A program made the translations under genes and the position numbers. Positions 46,558 to 55,165 of a DNA stretch of 64,000 bases are shown piece by piece (position 1 is the stretch's first letter; the number at the start of each line of letters is the position of its first letter). The notes beneath the pieces were generated by a model. That model made no database searches. It had not been told where the DNA came from and saw only the letters and a program-made list of their open reading frames with translations. Source of the stretch: Lewinellaceae bacterium (GTDB lineage Bacteria > Bacteroidota > Bacteroidia > Chitinophagales > Saprospiraceae); NCBI GenBank assembly GCA_020636025.1, contig JACJYQ010000001.1:496001-560000 (forward strand), in the 5' to 3' direction.

Positions 46558-47802
46558 ATGAAAAATAGTTTAATCTCTTTAATCCTTGTATTGTGCGCTG
46601 TTATGCCGGCATTCGGTCAGTCAACAGGGAAGACGTATGAATTCAGAAACGGACTTTGGTTCAATGGTGAGGGATTCACCGAAAATACCTGGTTTGTCGT
46701 AAATGGATTGCTAAGTAAGAAAGCTCCCGAAACTGTAGATTCTATAATCGATCTCAGTGGTCACTGGGTTGTTCCTCCTTTTGCTGATGCAAACTGTTTC
46801 AGCATTGCCGATAATCCGAATGCGGAAAACGTACTCGATTTCTACATGAATGAAGGTGTTTTTTACTTGCAAATAATAGGTAATACTCAAGAAGGCCGGG
46901 AAGCGGTATCTCAAATGTTGGAAAATCCAATAAAGCCGGATGCTACCTTTTCAAATGGAGGCATTACCTGTTCTCTGGGTTATCCATTTTTGAAATACGA
47001 AGGCCCAGCTAATGGTATAAAAAATCCTGCAAATTGGGGCGCTGAATATGACAGGCTGAAATTGAGCCAAAAATCCCTTGGCAATGGTTACTGGTTTATT
47101 GACAACAAGGATGCACTAAATGCAAACTGGAAAAAGATTTTAGCGCAAAAGCCTGATTTCATTAGTATAAACCTGCTGGATGTAGCCAATAATGGAGGTA
47201 AGGAAGGAAAAGGACTGTCGAAAGAAATGGCCAAAATGATTGTCAAAAAAGCACACAAGTCTAAACTAAGAGTCGTCGCATATGCAGAAACAGCCAACGA
47301 CCTTCGCCTGGGAATAAGTTTAAAAGTAGATGGTTTCGCCAATCTGCCTGGCTACAATTGGGATGGCACAGGCGACGGATCAAAATATGAGTTAAAGAAC
47401 GACGATTTGAAAAAACTTGCCAAGAAGAAAATTCCTGTGGTCACTTTGTTTTCTCATAGTCAAACTGTTGCCGGCCGCAAAGACGCTAAAGAGGCAAACG
47501 CAGAGCTCTTGAAGAAAATGTTTGACAGCGGGGTGAATATTGTGATGGGTTCTGATGATCCACAAAGAACTATCCGTTCTGAACTTAATTACTGGTATTC
47601 GCTTGGCGTGATGGACAATTTAAAGGTTCTTAAAGTACTGTGCGAAAACACACCAAATGCCATTTACCCAAAAAGAAAGATCGCAAAATTTGCAAACGGC
47701 TACGAAGCCAACTTCCTGGTGTTGGGAAGTGACCCAATTCAAAACCTGCTGAAAGCAAGAATTGCAGTATTTAAGGTTAAGCAAGGAGAGATAATTAAGT
47801 AA
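46558..47802 (+). CDS. Amidohydrolase-fold protein lacking metal ligands (probable pseudoenzyme)
   Basis: This 414-residue protein has a signal peptide (MKNSLISLILVLCAVMPAFG). It has the overall layout of secreted metal-dependent amidohydrolases: the VVPPFADA turn after the N-terminal β-sandwich, a TIM-barrel core, ETANDLRLGISLKVDGF, and the late YPKRKIAKFANGYEANFLVL strand. The metal-site residues expected in this superfamily appear changed. HxH is Asn79-Cys-Phe81, the carbamylated Lys position is Ser203, and the two later His positions are Tyr242 and Asn262. Only the Asp (Asp333 in VMGSDD) remains. The frame is intact, so it may have a binding rather than catalytic role. It follows the barrel gene closely, and an IS element lies just downstream. 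Confidence 0.75.
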   Translation: MKNSLISLILVLCAVMPAFGQSTGKTYEFRNGLWFNGEGFTENTWFVVNGLLSKKAPETVDSIIDLSGHWVVPPFADANCFSIADNPNAENVLDFYMNEGVFYLQIIGNTQEGREAVSQMLENPIKPDATFSNGGITCSLGYPFLKYEGPANGIKNPANWGAEYDRLKLSQKSLGNGYWFIDNKDALNANWKKILAQKPDFISINLLDVANNGGKEGKGLSKEMAKMIVKKAHKSKLRVVAYAETANDLRLGISLKVDGFANLPGYNWDGTGDGSKYELKNDDLKKLAKKKIPVVTLFSHSQTVAGRKDAKEANAELLKKMFDSGVNIVMGSDDPQRTIRSELNYWYSLGVMDNLKVLKVLCENTPNAIYPKRKIAKFANGYEANFLVLGSDPIQNLLKARIAVFKVKQGEIIK

Positions 47803-47807
47803 TGATC

Positions 47808-47890
47808 AACGGTTAGTGATTAGTGATCAACGATCAACGATCAGTGAAATAACTTTTCGTAAAAGAATTGATCACTAATCACTAACCGTT
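47808..47890. repeat. Perfect 23-bp inverted repeat next to the IS element
   Basis: Positions 47808-47830 and 47868-47890 are exact reverse complements (23 of 23), built from GGTTAGTGATTAGTGATCAA, with a 37-base loop containing the direct repeat CGATCA-A-CGATCA. It lies 5 bp after the amidohydrolase-like stop. It could act as a terminator stem or be a REP-like intergenic repeat. Confidence 0.7.
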
Positions 47891-47933
47891 AATTGAATAA
47901 CCATATTAACTTGGGGTCAAAAAGGGTCCTTTC

Positions 47934-48314
47934 ATGAAACAACACAAAAATGCTCAATTGACAATAGCTCAACGTCGTTTGATACAAGAACTGTGTAGTA
48001 GCGGCAAAGCTTCAAAAAGTGAGTTGGCCAGGCGCTTTAATGTCAACCGCAAAACCATAAACAGATGGGTTAATCGAGACAGTCCATTTGACAAGCCCAG
48101 TGGTCCTAAAGAACCTCGTAGAGTGATCACTCCGGCATATCGTAAGGCTGTCATAGCATACCGTAAATCTCATCCAGACCGAGGTCCAAAGACAATCGCT
48201 TATCACCTAAAAGCTGAATTCAGTTTTGCTAATCGTGGAACGATTCATCGCATTCTTCAGCAAGAAGGTATGAACAACCGCAGTCAAAAAGAGAAAAAAA
48301 GCGGAGTCCACTAA
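47934..48314 (+). CDS. IS481-like transposase, N-terminal part
   Basis: This 126-residue product carries the DNA-binding half of the transposase: a helix-turn-helix (ASKSELARRFNVNRKTINRW) followed by the linker motif HPDRGPKTIAYHLKAEF and RGTIHRILQQEG, typical of IS481-type enzymes. It ends at a TAA at 48312. The catalytic half lies in the -1 frame. Shifting back one base on the A7 run at 48294-48300 joins the two into one protein of about 307 residues (reading KK then RSPLNVGKHRAQMDW). Either programmed -1 frameshifting or loss of one A in the run explains this. Confidence 0.8.
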   Translation: MKQHKNAQLTIAQRRLIQELCSSGKASKSELARRFNVNRKTINRWVNRDSPFDKPSGPKEPRRVITPAYRKAVIAYRKSHPDRGPKTIAYHLKAEFSFANRGTIHRILQQEGMNNRSQKEKKSGVH

Positions 48315-48316
48315 AT

Positions 48317-48856
48317 GTGGGAAAACATCGTGCTCAAATGGACTGGCAGCAATTGCCTGCGATTAAAGGTCAGCGTGGTTTTGCCTATAAAATCAGCATT
48401 ATACATCTGAGCACCAGAATCAAATACAGTGAGATTCACCATAATCACAATACTCAGACACTAGCTGGTTTTTTACTGCGTGCCATGGAGCGATTACCGC
48501 CTTTTTATATTGTTTTTACAGATAACCACATGGCATTTACCATGAAGTTTGCATATCGTTCTGAGCGTCAAACGGCATTCAGTAAACTAGCAAAAAATCT
48601 GAAAGTCATTCATGCTTTAATTGCTAAAGGCAAACCCTGGCGAAACGGTTTTATAGAGCGTAGTAATCGAACTGATAATGAAGCACTTTTCAACCAAAAA
48701 CGATTTACTTGTGAAGAACATCGTCGTTATGAACTCCGACTTTGGGAGATGTATTATAATCGACAAAGGCCACATCAAGGTTTGGATATGATGACTCCTT
48801 TAGAACTAGCTAGAAAACAGCACTTTTGCCATATCAGCAACTTGGCCCTATGTTAG
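48317..48856 (+). CDS. IS481-like transposase, catalytic (DDE) part
   Basis: This frame, with an apparent GTG start at 48317, holds the rve/DDE integrase core. The first Asp is in AQMDWQQLP, the second in VFTDNHMAF, and the Glu in GFIERSNRTDNEALFNQ. It ends with the usual YYNRQRPHQGLDMMTPLELA tail. All three catalytic residues are present, so the enzyme could be active if joined to the N-terminal part by -1 frameshifting. The second motif reads DNH instead of the common DNG. Independent translation from GTG would give a protein lacking its DNA-binding domain. Confidence 0.75.
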   Translation: MGKHRAQMDWQQLPAIKGQRGFAYKISIIHLSTRIKYSEIHHNHNTQTLAGFLLRAMERLPPFYIVFTDNHMAFTMKFAYRSERQTAFSKLAKNLKVIHALIAKGKPWRNGFIERSNRTDNEALFNQKRFTCEEHRRYELRLWEMYYNRQRPHQGLDMMTPLELARKQHFCHISNLALC

Positions 48857-48890
48857 CGTGTCAATTCAGTTAATCACTAACCGTTGATCA

Positions 48891-50174
48891 CTACTTAAAC
48901 CTAATCGCTTTTACAGGAGTAATGCCGGAGACCACCATGGAGGGTAAAATCAGGAATATTGTGGTGATGGCCAGTGTTCCAAGGTTGATGCCGGCAACGG
49001 CCATCCAGTTGACTTTCACTGGGGCGTAGGACAAGTAATAGTCGGCTTCATTTAGTTTGATGAATTTGAATTTGTCTTGTAAAAAGCAAAATCCTAATCC
49101 TATGAGGTTTCCCCAAAACATACCTAGAATGGTAATCAGCGAGGCGTGGTAAATGAATATTTTTCTGACTCCTCCATTGGACGCGCCCAGAGCTTTCAGT
49201 ATTCCAACCATATTGGTTCTCTCCAGGACTAAAACCAACAGTGCTGTAACCATATTTATGATGGCAACTGCCAACATCAGCGCCAGGATCACGATTTCGT
49301 TATAGTCCTGTAAATCGAGCCATTCAAATATGGAAGGGAATTTTTCCCTAATGGTTACGGCCAGTAAATCAGCAGGTAAAATGTCGTTGTAAATGTATTC
49401 GTTATACGCCTCCAGGTCGCGTAAGTCATCCAGCCATATCTCGAATCCTGCTACCTGGTTATTGTCCCAGCCAAGTAATTCCTGAACTTGCCTGATATCA
49501 CAGATGGCAAATTTTCGGTCGTACTCTTCCAAACCTGTTTTATAAATACCACAGACCTTGAAAAGTCGTCTCAACTGTGCCCCCTCTTTTACAAAATGGA
49601 CGATTAGCTTGTCTCCAATTCCAACCTCTAGTCTGTCTGCTGTTTGGCGGCTCAAAATTAAATCACGACTGGGAGCTGAATCATTCAAGCCAATAATGTC
49701 CCCTTCCAAAAGGTAGGGTTTCAGGTTCTCCCAATCGAAGTCGCTGCCAATCCCCTTGAGCAGAACACCTTCCATGGCAGTTTTGGTTCGTATTATCCCT
49801 GGTTTGTGCGCAAATGCCTGAATATGGCGAATTCCTCCGAAGGTCTTTTTTTGCTGAAACCCCAGGCTTTCCAGTGTCTCGGGAGGAATGCCAGTGATTG
49901 TATCTACATACGGATAGAAATCCTGGTTTTTATCAATTGGCCTGGGTTCAAAAGATAGGGAATACGCGGTATCTGAAATATGGATATGCCCCCAAAATTC
50001 AAATATTTTACGGCTGATTTCCGATTTAAACCCTGCAATCAGGGCAGAGGAGGCTATCATGACAGCAACGCTCAATGCCACCGCAACGACGGCAATTCTG
50101 ATGATTAGCCGGGAAAAATTATTCCCGCCAGCAAAAGCAATTTTCCTTGCTATAAATAATGCTAGGTTTTTCAT
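48891..50174 (-). CDS. FtsX/LolC-E-like ABC transporter permease
   Basis: This 427-residue inner-membrane protein has the MacB/FtsX topology. One N-terminal helix is at about 24-46 (RIAVVAVALSVAVMIASSAL). A large periplasmic domain spans about 47-285. Three C-terminal helices follow, at about 290-315, 335-365 and 390-415, with the ending GITPVKAIRFK. The opening LALFIARKIAFAGGNNFSRL matches Bacteroidota LolC/LolE-type permeases. These work with a LolD-type ATPase to release lipoproteins from the inner membrane; no ATPase lies nearby. The stop codon is 6 bp from the right-hand target repeat of the IS element, so the insertion just missed the reading frame. Confidence 0.85.
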   Translation of the reverse strand: MKNLALFIARKIAFAGGNNFSRLIIRIAVVAVALSVAVMIASSALIAGFKSEISRKIFEFWGHIHISDTAYSLSFEPRPIDKNQDFYPYVDTITGIPPETLESLGFQQKKTFGGIRHIQAFAHKPGIIRTKTAMEGVLLKGIGSDFDWENLKPYLLEGDIIGLNDSAPSRDLILSRQTADRLEVGIGDKLIVHFVKEGAQLRRLFKVCGIYKTGLEEYDRKFAICDIRQVQELLGWDNNQVAGFEIWLDDLRDLEAYNEYIYNDILPADLLAVTIREKFPSIFEWLDLQDYNEIVILALMLAVAIINMVTALLVLVLERTNMVGILKALGASNGGVRKIFIYHASLITILGMFWGNLIGLGFCFLQDKFKFIKLNEADYYLSYAPVKVNWMAVAGINLGTLAITTIFLILPSMVVSGITPVKAIRFK

Positions 50175-50209
50175 GATGCAGGGCTGCTATTCTCTCTACT
50201 GGTTTGAAC

Positions 50210-50782
50210 TTACTCGCGGATAAATTCCAATTCAAGATGTCTGTCGAGTTTGGCGATGGGCGATGGTTCTCCAGGCTCTTTGTCGTCCTGACGGTATTTA
50301 ACCACATAATCAACAGCCCCGAGAATTTCGCTGCTGATGGCGCCGAATGTTGGTGGAAATGGTTCGCCGCTTCTGTTCGCCGAAGTACTCACGATTGGGC
50401 GTCCGAGAGTCTCTATTAGCTCTCTGCAAAACTGATCGGATGCCACCCTCATGGCAATGGAACCGTCAGGCGCTTTAACGCTTTCTGGTAAGCCAACCGC
50501 CCGATCGTATATCACAGTTAAAGGACGAGTATGAAATGAAAGCAGCGTTTCAAGTCTGGGATGTACCCTAAGTGCATAACGCTTTAGCATTTCTATGCCG
50601 GAAACCAGTAATACATACCCTTTATCGGGCGTTCTTCCTTTAATCTCGCTTATACGGTTAATGGATTCTTCATTCAGGGCATCACAACCAATCCCCCAAA
50701 TGGTGTCTGTCGGATAACAGATAATATTCCCTCTGTCAAGCAGGGAAGCTATTTCAGAAATGTCGTCTCGTAGCAGGAACAT
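50210..50782 (-). CDS. L-threonylcarbamoyladenylate synthase (Sua5/YciO/YrdC family)
   Basis: About 190 residues from the ATG at 50782 (MFLLRDDISEIASLLDRGNI). The open frame continues to 50968, but that would overlap the divergent gene start and adds no family sequence. The YrdC fold is shown by ICYPTDTIWGIGCDALNEES, IKGRTPDKGYVLLVSG, RPLTVIYDRAVGLPESV, SIAMRVASDQFCRELIETLG and PIVSTSANRSGEPFP. The enzyme makes threonylcarbamoyl-AMP from threonine, bicarbonate and ATP for the t6A37 modification of ANN-decoding tRNAs. It is the short single-domain form. It lies 35 bp after the start of the permease gene on the same strand, so the two are probably co-transcribed. Confidence 0.9.
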   Translation of the reverse strand: MFLLRDDISEIASLLDRGNIICYPTDTIWGIGCDALNEESINRISEIKGRTPDKGYVLLVSGIEMLKRYALRVHPRLETLLSFHTRPLTVIYDRAVGLPESVKAPDGSIAMRVASDQFCRELIETLGRPIVSTSANRSGEPFPPTFGAISSEILGAVDYVVKYRQDDKEPGEPSPIAKLDRHLELEFIRE

Positions 50783-50798
50783 ATAGAACAATAGGTTT

Positions 50799-50826
50799 TT
50801 TGTAAGTGTTTGAACATGTACTTTTG
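50799..50826 (+). promoter_or_regulatory. Promoter for the PKD/CHU_C surface protein gene
   Basis: TTTG (50799-50802) and TACTTTTG (50819-50826), with a 16-bp spacer, match the Bacteroidota consensus, 38 bp before the ATG at 50865. Confidence 0.55.
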
Positions 50827-50864
50827 GCAATGCAAAAGTCTGATTTTTAAATAAATAAACTAAG

Positions 50865-53147
50865 ATGCAAGCAAATAAGCTCCAATTTATTTCAACAGCA
50901 GTACTTGTGATGCTGTTTTTTATACCGGAAATATTGTCCGCAAAACACATTATTGGCGGTGACATCACCTATGAATATGTTGGAGATGCGGGCGCCAACG
51001 CTAAAAAATGGCGGTTTACCATGAAAATATACCGTGATTGTAATGGCGGTGGAGCCACTTTTGATACGGATGCTTCCATCTCAATTTATCAGGGTACTTA
51101 TACATCAAATGTGCTCTTTGAAGATTTTAATATCAATTATTCTGACTTTCAGCAATTGGTTCCGGACACACCACAATGCGTAACTCAAATTCCCAATGTT
51201 TGTGTACAGGAAGCTGTTTACATATTTGAACGCACCCTTCCAATTTCTAATCCGGGAGAGAGCTATTTTGTGGTATATCAACGTTGCTGCCGTAATGAAA
51301 GTATTACCAACATCGTAAATCCGGGTAGTGTTGGAGCTACCTACATGGTTGAACTTACCAGACAGGCGCAACTTGTAAACAACAACAGTCCCAGGTTTAA
51401 GAACTTTCCACCCATCATAATTTGCAACAACTTCCCAATTGATTTTGACCATTCTGCAATTGATGATGAAGGCGATTTGTTGCTTTACGAATTTTGCTCC
51501 CCTTTTGAAGGCGGTGGACCAATTACAAATACACCTGGTTTATTTACGTGCACAGGAGCCAAGCCAACTCCATCCTGCGCACCTCCCTTTGACAATGTGA
51601 CTTTTGTAGTACCCACCTATTCTCCCACCTCACCCATGGCGGGAAATCCGAAAGTTTCCATAAATCAGATATCCGGGCTAATCACAGGAACACCAACATT
51701 GATCGGACAATTCGTAGTGGGAGTATGCGTGCAGGAATTCCGTAACGGACAGCTTTTATCAACTATAAAAAGAGAGTTTCAATTTAATGTAACCAATTGC
51801 AGTCCAGATGTTTATACTAAAATTGAGACCGACTCTTTTAAGTTTGCACTTGACCGATATATTGTGAAGTCTTGTGGTTCTAACACTGTGCAGTTTGAGA
51901 ATTTAAGTGGAAAAACCCAGTTTATTGATGCTTTCAGGTGGGAATTTGATATGAAAGGCACCATCATCACGGATGATATAAACTGGAGCCCGGCCTTTAC
52001 CTTTCCTGATACAGGCATATACCATGGATTGTTGATCCTGAACCCAAATGGCGGACAATGCAGTGATACAGCTGATATAGTGGTGCGCATATTTCCGGAA
52101 ATAAATGCAGATTTTAGTTATGCCTATGACACTTGTGTTGCTGGCCCGGTTGACTTTCTGGATTTAAGTGTGAGTGAGGCGCCATTGGTTTCATGGGAGT
52201 GGAATTTTGGTGTTCCTGGCGCCCCTATAGCCAAACAACAAAACCCAAGTTATTTATATGCCATACCGGGTAACCATCCCGTGACTTTAAAAACAGTTGA
52301 TGCGAATATTTGCTCTGATACGGAAACCAAGGTGATTAACTATTTTCCGGCACCTCCATTAATTATCATCAGACCAGACAGTTATTTGGGGTGTATACCA
52401 GCAGATATCTATTTTGATAATTTATCGACTCCAATTGATGATACGTATGCTGTAGATTGGGACTTTGGAGATGGAGCTACATCCAGCGGAGTTATTAGCC
52501 CGTCACATTTATATACCGAACCCGGATTGTATGATGTCTTTGTTTCAATTACTTCACCAATTGGCTGTTATATAGAAAAGGAATTTTCAAACCTGATTCG
52601 GGTAGAACCTTCACCTGTTGCCGATTTCACCTTCGATCCAATGGATGGTTTGACAACCTTTAATAATACAGTTGAATTTACGGACAAGTCAACAGATGTC
52701 GCTCACTGGAACTGGTATTTCAGCCCTTCTGATTACACCACAACCGTTCAGAACCCGACATATAGCTTCCCGGACACTGGAAATTATTCAATTCGCTTGA
52801 TCGTGACGCATCCTGAAGGCTGCAAGGATAGTCTTACCAAGTATTTGGATATTCGCCCAGAAGTTCGGTGGTACATGCCTAATGCCTTTACACCAAATGC
52901 AGATGGCAAAAATGAAGGATTCTTAGGCAAAGGTTTTCTCGAAGGCGCAACTGGTTTTAATATGAGTATCTGGAATCGCTGGGGAGAAAAAGTATTTGAA
53001 ACAAGCGACCCAACCGAAGCCTGGAATGGTAGGCAAAACAATACAGGCGGTATGTCTGATCCCGGAGTATATGTTTACGTAGTCACGTTCACGGGTCCAA
53101 GAGGGGAGAACCATGAATACAAAGGGTATGCAACTTTAATTAGATAG
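50865..53147 (+). CDS. PKD-domain surface protein with CHU_C (T9SS type B) C-terminus
   Basis: This 760-residue secreted protein has a signal peptide at about 1-26, ending near ILSAKHIIGGDITYEYVGDA. That opening phrase recurs in many Bacteroidota gliding-associated proteins. A β-rich region with cadherin-like elements follows at about 30-310 (KVSINQISGLITGTPTLIGQ). Several PKD domains run at about 320-660, including WDFGDGATSSGVISPSHLYT and WNWYFSPSDYTTTVQNPTYS. The CHU_C domain ends the protein (about 667-760): RWYMPNAFTPNADGKNEGF, IWNRWGEKVFE, DPGVYVYVVTF and YKGYATLIR. The CHU_C domain implies T9SS type B export and cell-surface attachment, probably for adhesion or gliding. It has its own promoter, and a terminator shared with argS. 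Confidence 0.88.
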   Translation: MQANKLQFISTAVLVMLFFIPEILSAKHIIGGDITYEYVGDAGANAKKWRFTMKIYRDCNGGGATFDTDASISIYQGTYTSNVLFEDFNINYSDFQQLVPDTPQCVTQIPNVCVQEAVYIFERTLPISNPGESYFVVYQRCCRNESITNIVNPGSVGATYMVELTRQAQLVNNNSPRFKNFPPIIICNNFPIDFDHSAIDDEGDLLLYEFCSPFEGGGPITNTPGLFTCTGAKPTPSCAPPFDNVTFVVPTYSPTSPMAGNPKVSINQISGLITGTPTLIGQFVVGVCVQEFRNGQLLSTIKREFQFNVTNCSPDVYTKIETDSFKFALDRYIVKSCGSNTVQFENLSGKTQFIDAFRWEFDMKGTIITDDINWSPAFTFPDTGIYHGLLILNPNGGQCSDTADIVVRIFPEINADFSYAYDTCVAGPVDFLDLSVSEAPLVSWEWNFGVPGAPIAKQQNPSYLYAIPGNHPVTLKTVDANICSDTETKVINYFPAPPLIIIRPDSYLGCIPADIYFDNLSTPIDDTYAVDWDFGDGATSSGVISPSHLYTEPGLYDVFVSITSPIGCYIEKEFSNLIRVEPSPVADFTFDPMDGLTTFNNTVEFTDKSTDVAHWNWYFSPSDYTTTVQNPTYSFPDTGNYSIRLIVTHPEGCKDSLTKYLDIRPEVRWYMPNAFTPNADGKNEGFLGKGFLEGATGFNMSIWNRWGEKVFETSDPTEAWNGRQNNTGGMSDPGVYVYVVTFTGPRGENHEYKGYATLIR

Positions 53148-53161
53148 GGTATGCACATGAC

Positions 53162-53199
53162 TCATCCCAAACCCTCCATCAAATGGAAATTTGGGATGA
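53162..53199. terminator. Bidirectional terminator between surface-protein gene and argS
   Basis: TCATCCCAAA (53162-53171) pairs with TTTGGGATGA (53190-53199) around an 18-base loop that itself contains CCATC...GATGG-like pairing. It separates two convergent genes. Confidence 0.65.
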
Positions 53200-53205
53200 C
53201 TGATA

Positions 53206-55056
53206 TCACATTCTTTCAGGCATTTCTATCCCAAGCAAATTCATACCCGAAGCCAACACGGCTCCAACAGCCTTGCTAAGCGATAGCCTGAATGCTTTTG
53301 CATTTTCAGAATCCGCGTTGAATATGCTCAGGTCGTGCCAAAAACGGTGATAACTCTTGGCCAGGGCATAACAATAATTTGCGATCAGGGAAGGATCGTA
53401 ATCATCGGCAGCAGCTTGAACGATTGCCGGGAATCCATGCAAAGACAACAGCAATTCTTTCTCCTGAGCTTGAATTTCCGTGTAATCTCCGGCACCGGAT
53501 AGGTCAATATTCTCACGCTCAATCCGTTGCATGAGTCCGTTAATTCTTACATAGCTGTATTGAATATACGGTCCAGTTTGCCCCTGAAGATCGAGTGATT
53601 CTTCCGGGTTGAAGATCATCCGTTTCTTTGGATTCACCTTGATGATAAAATACTTCAGAGCACCCATGCCAACCCTGCGCAGGTTTTCCTGCTTTTGTTC
53701 GGTACTCAGTCCTTCTATTTCCCCACGCTCACTGGCCTGCTCTTTGGCCAATCTGATCACCTCTGCGATCAAATCATCGGCATCCACCACTGTACCTTCT
53801 CTGGTTTTCATTCTACCAGTGGGTAGTTCAACCATTCCGTATGCCAGGTGATGCATGCCGTTAGCATAAGGTTCACCCAAGCGCTTCAGGGTTTCAAACA
53901 ATACCTGAAAATGGTAATTCTGTTCATCCGCAACGGTGTATAAATAACGTTCACAACCAAGTTCCTTATGACGCATTCGAGCGGTGCCAAGGTCCTGGGT
54001 AATGTATACGGAGGTGCCATCAGCCCGAAGTACTACTTTTTCATCTAATTTGACATCCGTCAGATCTACCCAAACCGAGCCGTCATCTTTTTTAAAAAAG
54101 GCACCTTTCGCCAGACCCTCAGCAACAATATCTTTCCCGAGCAGATATGTATCACTCTCGTAATACAATTTGTCAAAACTCACGCCTAAATCTCTATAAG
54201 TTTCATCAAAGCCCTGGTAAACCCAGCCATTCATCATCTTCCACAGGTCTACCGTTTCAGGATCGTGCTGCTCCCATTTTAGCAACATCTCCCGTACTTC
54301 TGTACCTAAGACAGAATGCTCATTAAACCATTTGTTTTTGAAACCCTTGAAAAATGCTTTTTCGTTTTCGCCTTCCTTGTGCAACTCTTTATAAGCTTTA
54401 TCGGCTTCAGTACTCTGTTGCCAGGTTTCATACTCTTCCATGGTCTTTTTCTCAAAAAAGACATACCAGTCTCCAACAAAATGGTCCCCCTTGATGCCTG
54501 TACTCTCAGGTGTTTTGCCTTCTCCAAATTTCTTCCACGCCAACATGCTTTTACAAATGGCTATACCCCTGTCATTGATTATCTGAGCTTTAATTACCTC
54601 ATAACCAACAAATTCTAGAATTTTAACATTGGACCATCCTAGTAAAATATTGCGGATATGCCCCATGTGTAAAGGCTTGTTTGTATTTGGTGAGGAATAT
54701 TCCACCATTACCTTTTTTCCATTTTTTGGCAAACTTCCGTGTGTGCCATCAACAGGCATGGAAAGCAGAAACTTCTTCCAATACGCATCTCCGATTTCTA
54801 CATTGAGAAATCCCTTTACTACATTGAATGACTCAATCTCAGGAACTTTTTTTTGCAGAGACTCACCAATTTCCATAGCAGCTGCATCCGGAGCTTTTTT
54901 TGCGATTTTTACAAATGGAAAGATAACTATAGAGTAATCGCCGGTAAAATCGGGTGGGGTAGTGTTGACCAAAACTTTGGCCGCATCTGAAGGCTCGCCA
55001 TATAGCTCTTCAACGACCTTAGCAACCGCTTGCTGCAAACTTGCAATAATATTCAT
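53206..55056 (-). CDS. argS: Arginyl-tRNA synthetase
   Basis: This 616-residue class I aminoacyl-tRNA synthetase charges tRNA-Arg in the cytoplasm. The N-terminal Arg-specific domain covers about 1-110. The HIGH signature appears as VEYSSPNTNKPLHMGHIRN (HMGH at 130-133). The Rossmann core continues with VVLRADGTSVYITQDLG and LYTVADEQNYHFQVLFETL. A KMSKS-equivalent region appears as GRMKTREGTVVDADDLI. The C-terminal anticodon-binding DALR-type domain starts near QGQTGPYIQYSYVRING and ends with GAVLASGMNLLGIEMPERM. Length is normal for Bacteroidota. The start is supported by a clear promoter 26 bp upstream. Confidence 0.96.
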   Translation of the reverse strand: MNIIASLQQAVAKVVEELYGEPSDAAKVLVNTTPPDFTGDYSIVIFPFVKIAKKAPDAAAMEIGESLQKKVPEIESFNVVKGFLNVEIGDAYWKKFLLSMPVDGTHGSLPKNGKKVMVEYSSPNTNKPLHMGHIRNILLGWSNVKILEFVGYEVIKAQIINDRGIAICKSMLAWKKFGEGKTPESTGIKGDHFVGDWYVFFEKKTMEEYETWQQSTEADKAYKELHKEGENEKAFFKGFKNKWFNEHSVLGTEVREMLLKWEQHDPETVDLWKMMNGWVYQGFDETYRDLGVSFDKLYYESDTYLLGKDIVAEGLAKGAFFKKDDGSVWVDLTDVKLDEKVVLRADGTSVYITQDLGTARMRHKELGCERYLYTVADEQNYHFQVLFETLKRLGEPYANGMHHLAYGMVELPTGRMKTREGTVVDADDLIAEVIRLAKEQASERGEIEGLSTEQKQENLRRVGMGALKYFIIKVNPKKRMIFNPEESLDLQGQTGPYIQYSYVRINGLMQRIERENIDLSGAGDYTEIQAQEKELLLSLHGFPAIVQAAADDYDPSLIANYCYALAKSYHRFWHDLSIFNADSENAKAFRLSLSKAVGAVLASGMNLLGIEMPERM

Positions 55057-55081
55057 GAATGTATACCACTTTTAGAGCCGG

Positions 55082-55110
55082 CAAAAGTAGAGATTTTATG
55101 CCGATACAAA
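55082..55110 (-). promoter_or_regulatory. argS promoter
   Basis: On the minus strand, TTTG (55110-55107), a 17-bp spacer and TACTTTTG (55089-55082) match the Bacteroidota -33/-7 consensus exactly, ending 25 bp before the argS ATG. Confidence 0.65.
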
Positions 55111-55165
55111 CAGATTGGAACTGGCTACAACATGAATTTATTGCAACCAGTTCCAATAAATCATC

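Larger units (their letters stand above)
47891..48870 (+). mobile_element. IS481-like insertion sequence (about 980 bp) with 14-15 bp target duplication
   Basis: A transposase in two frames is flanked by imperfect terminal inverted repeats. Left TTAATTGAAT from 47889 and right TTAACTGAAT (complement, from 48873) match at about 20 of 30 positions. The 15-mer TAATCACTAACCGTT is present as a direct repeat at 47876-47890 and 48871-48885, consistent with a target-site duplication. The exact ends are uncertain by a base or two because the repeat and the terminal sequence overlap. Removing the element restores a continuous sequence between the inverted repeat and the permease gene. Confidence 0.75.

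Noticed and set aside
50783..50968. N-terminal extension of the threonylcarbamoyl-AMP synthase frame
   Set aside because: It would overlap the start and promoter of the divergent surface-protein gene, and family similarity begins just after the ATG at 50782.
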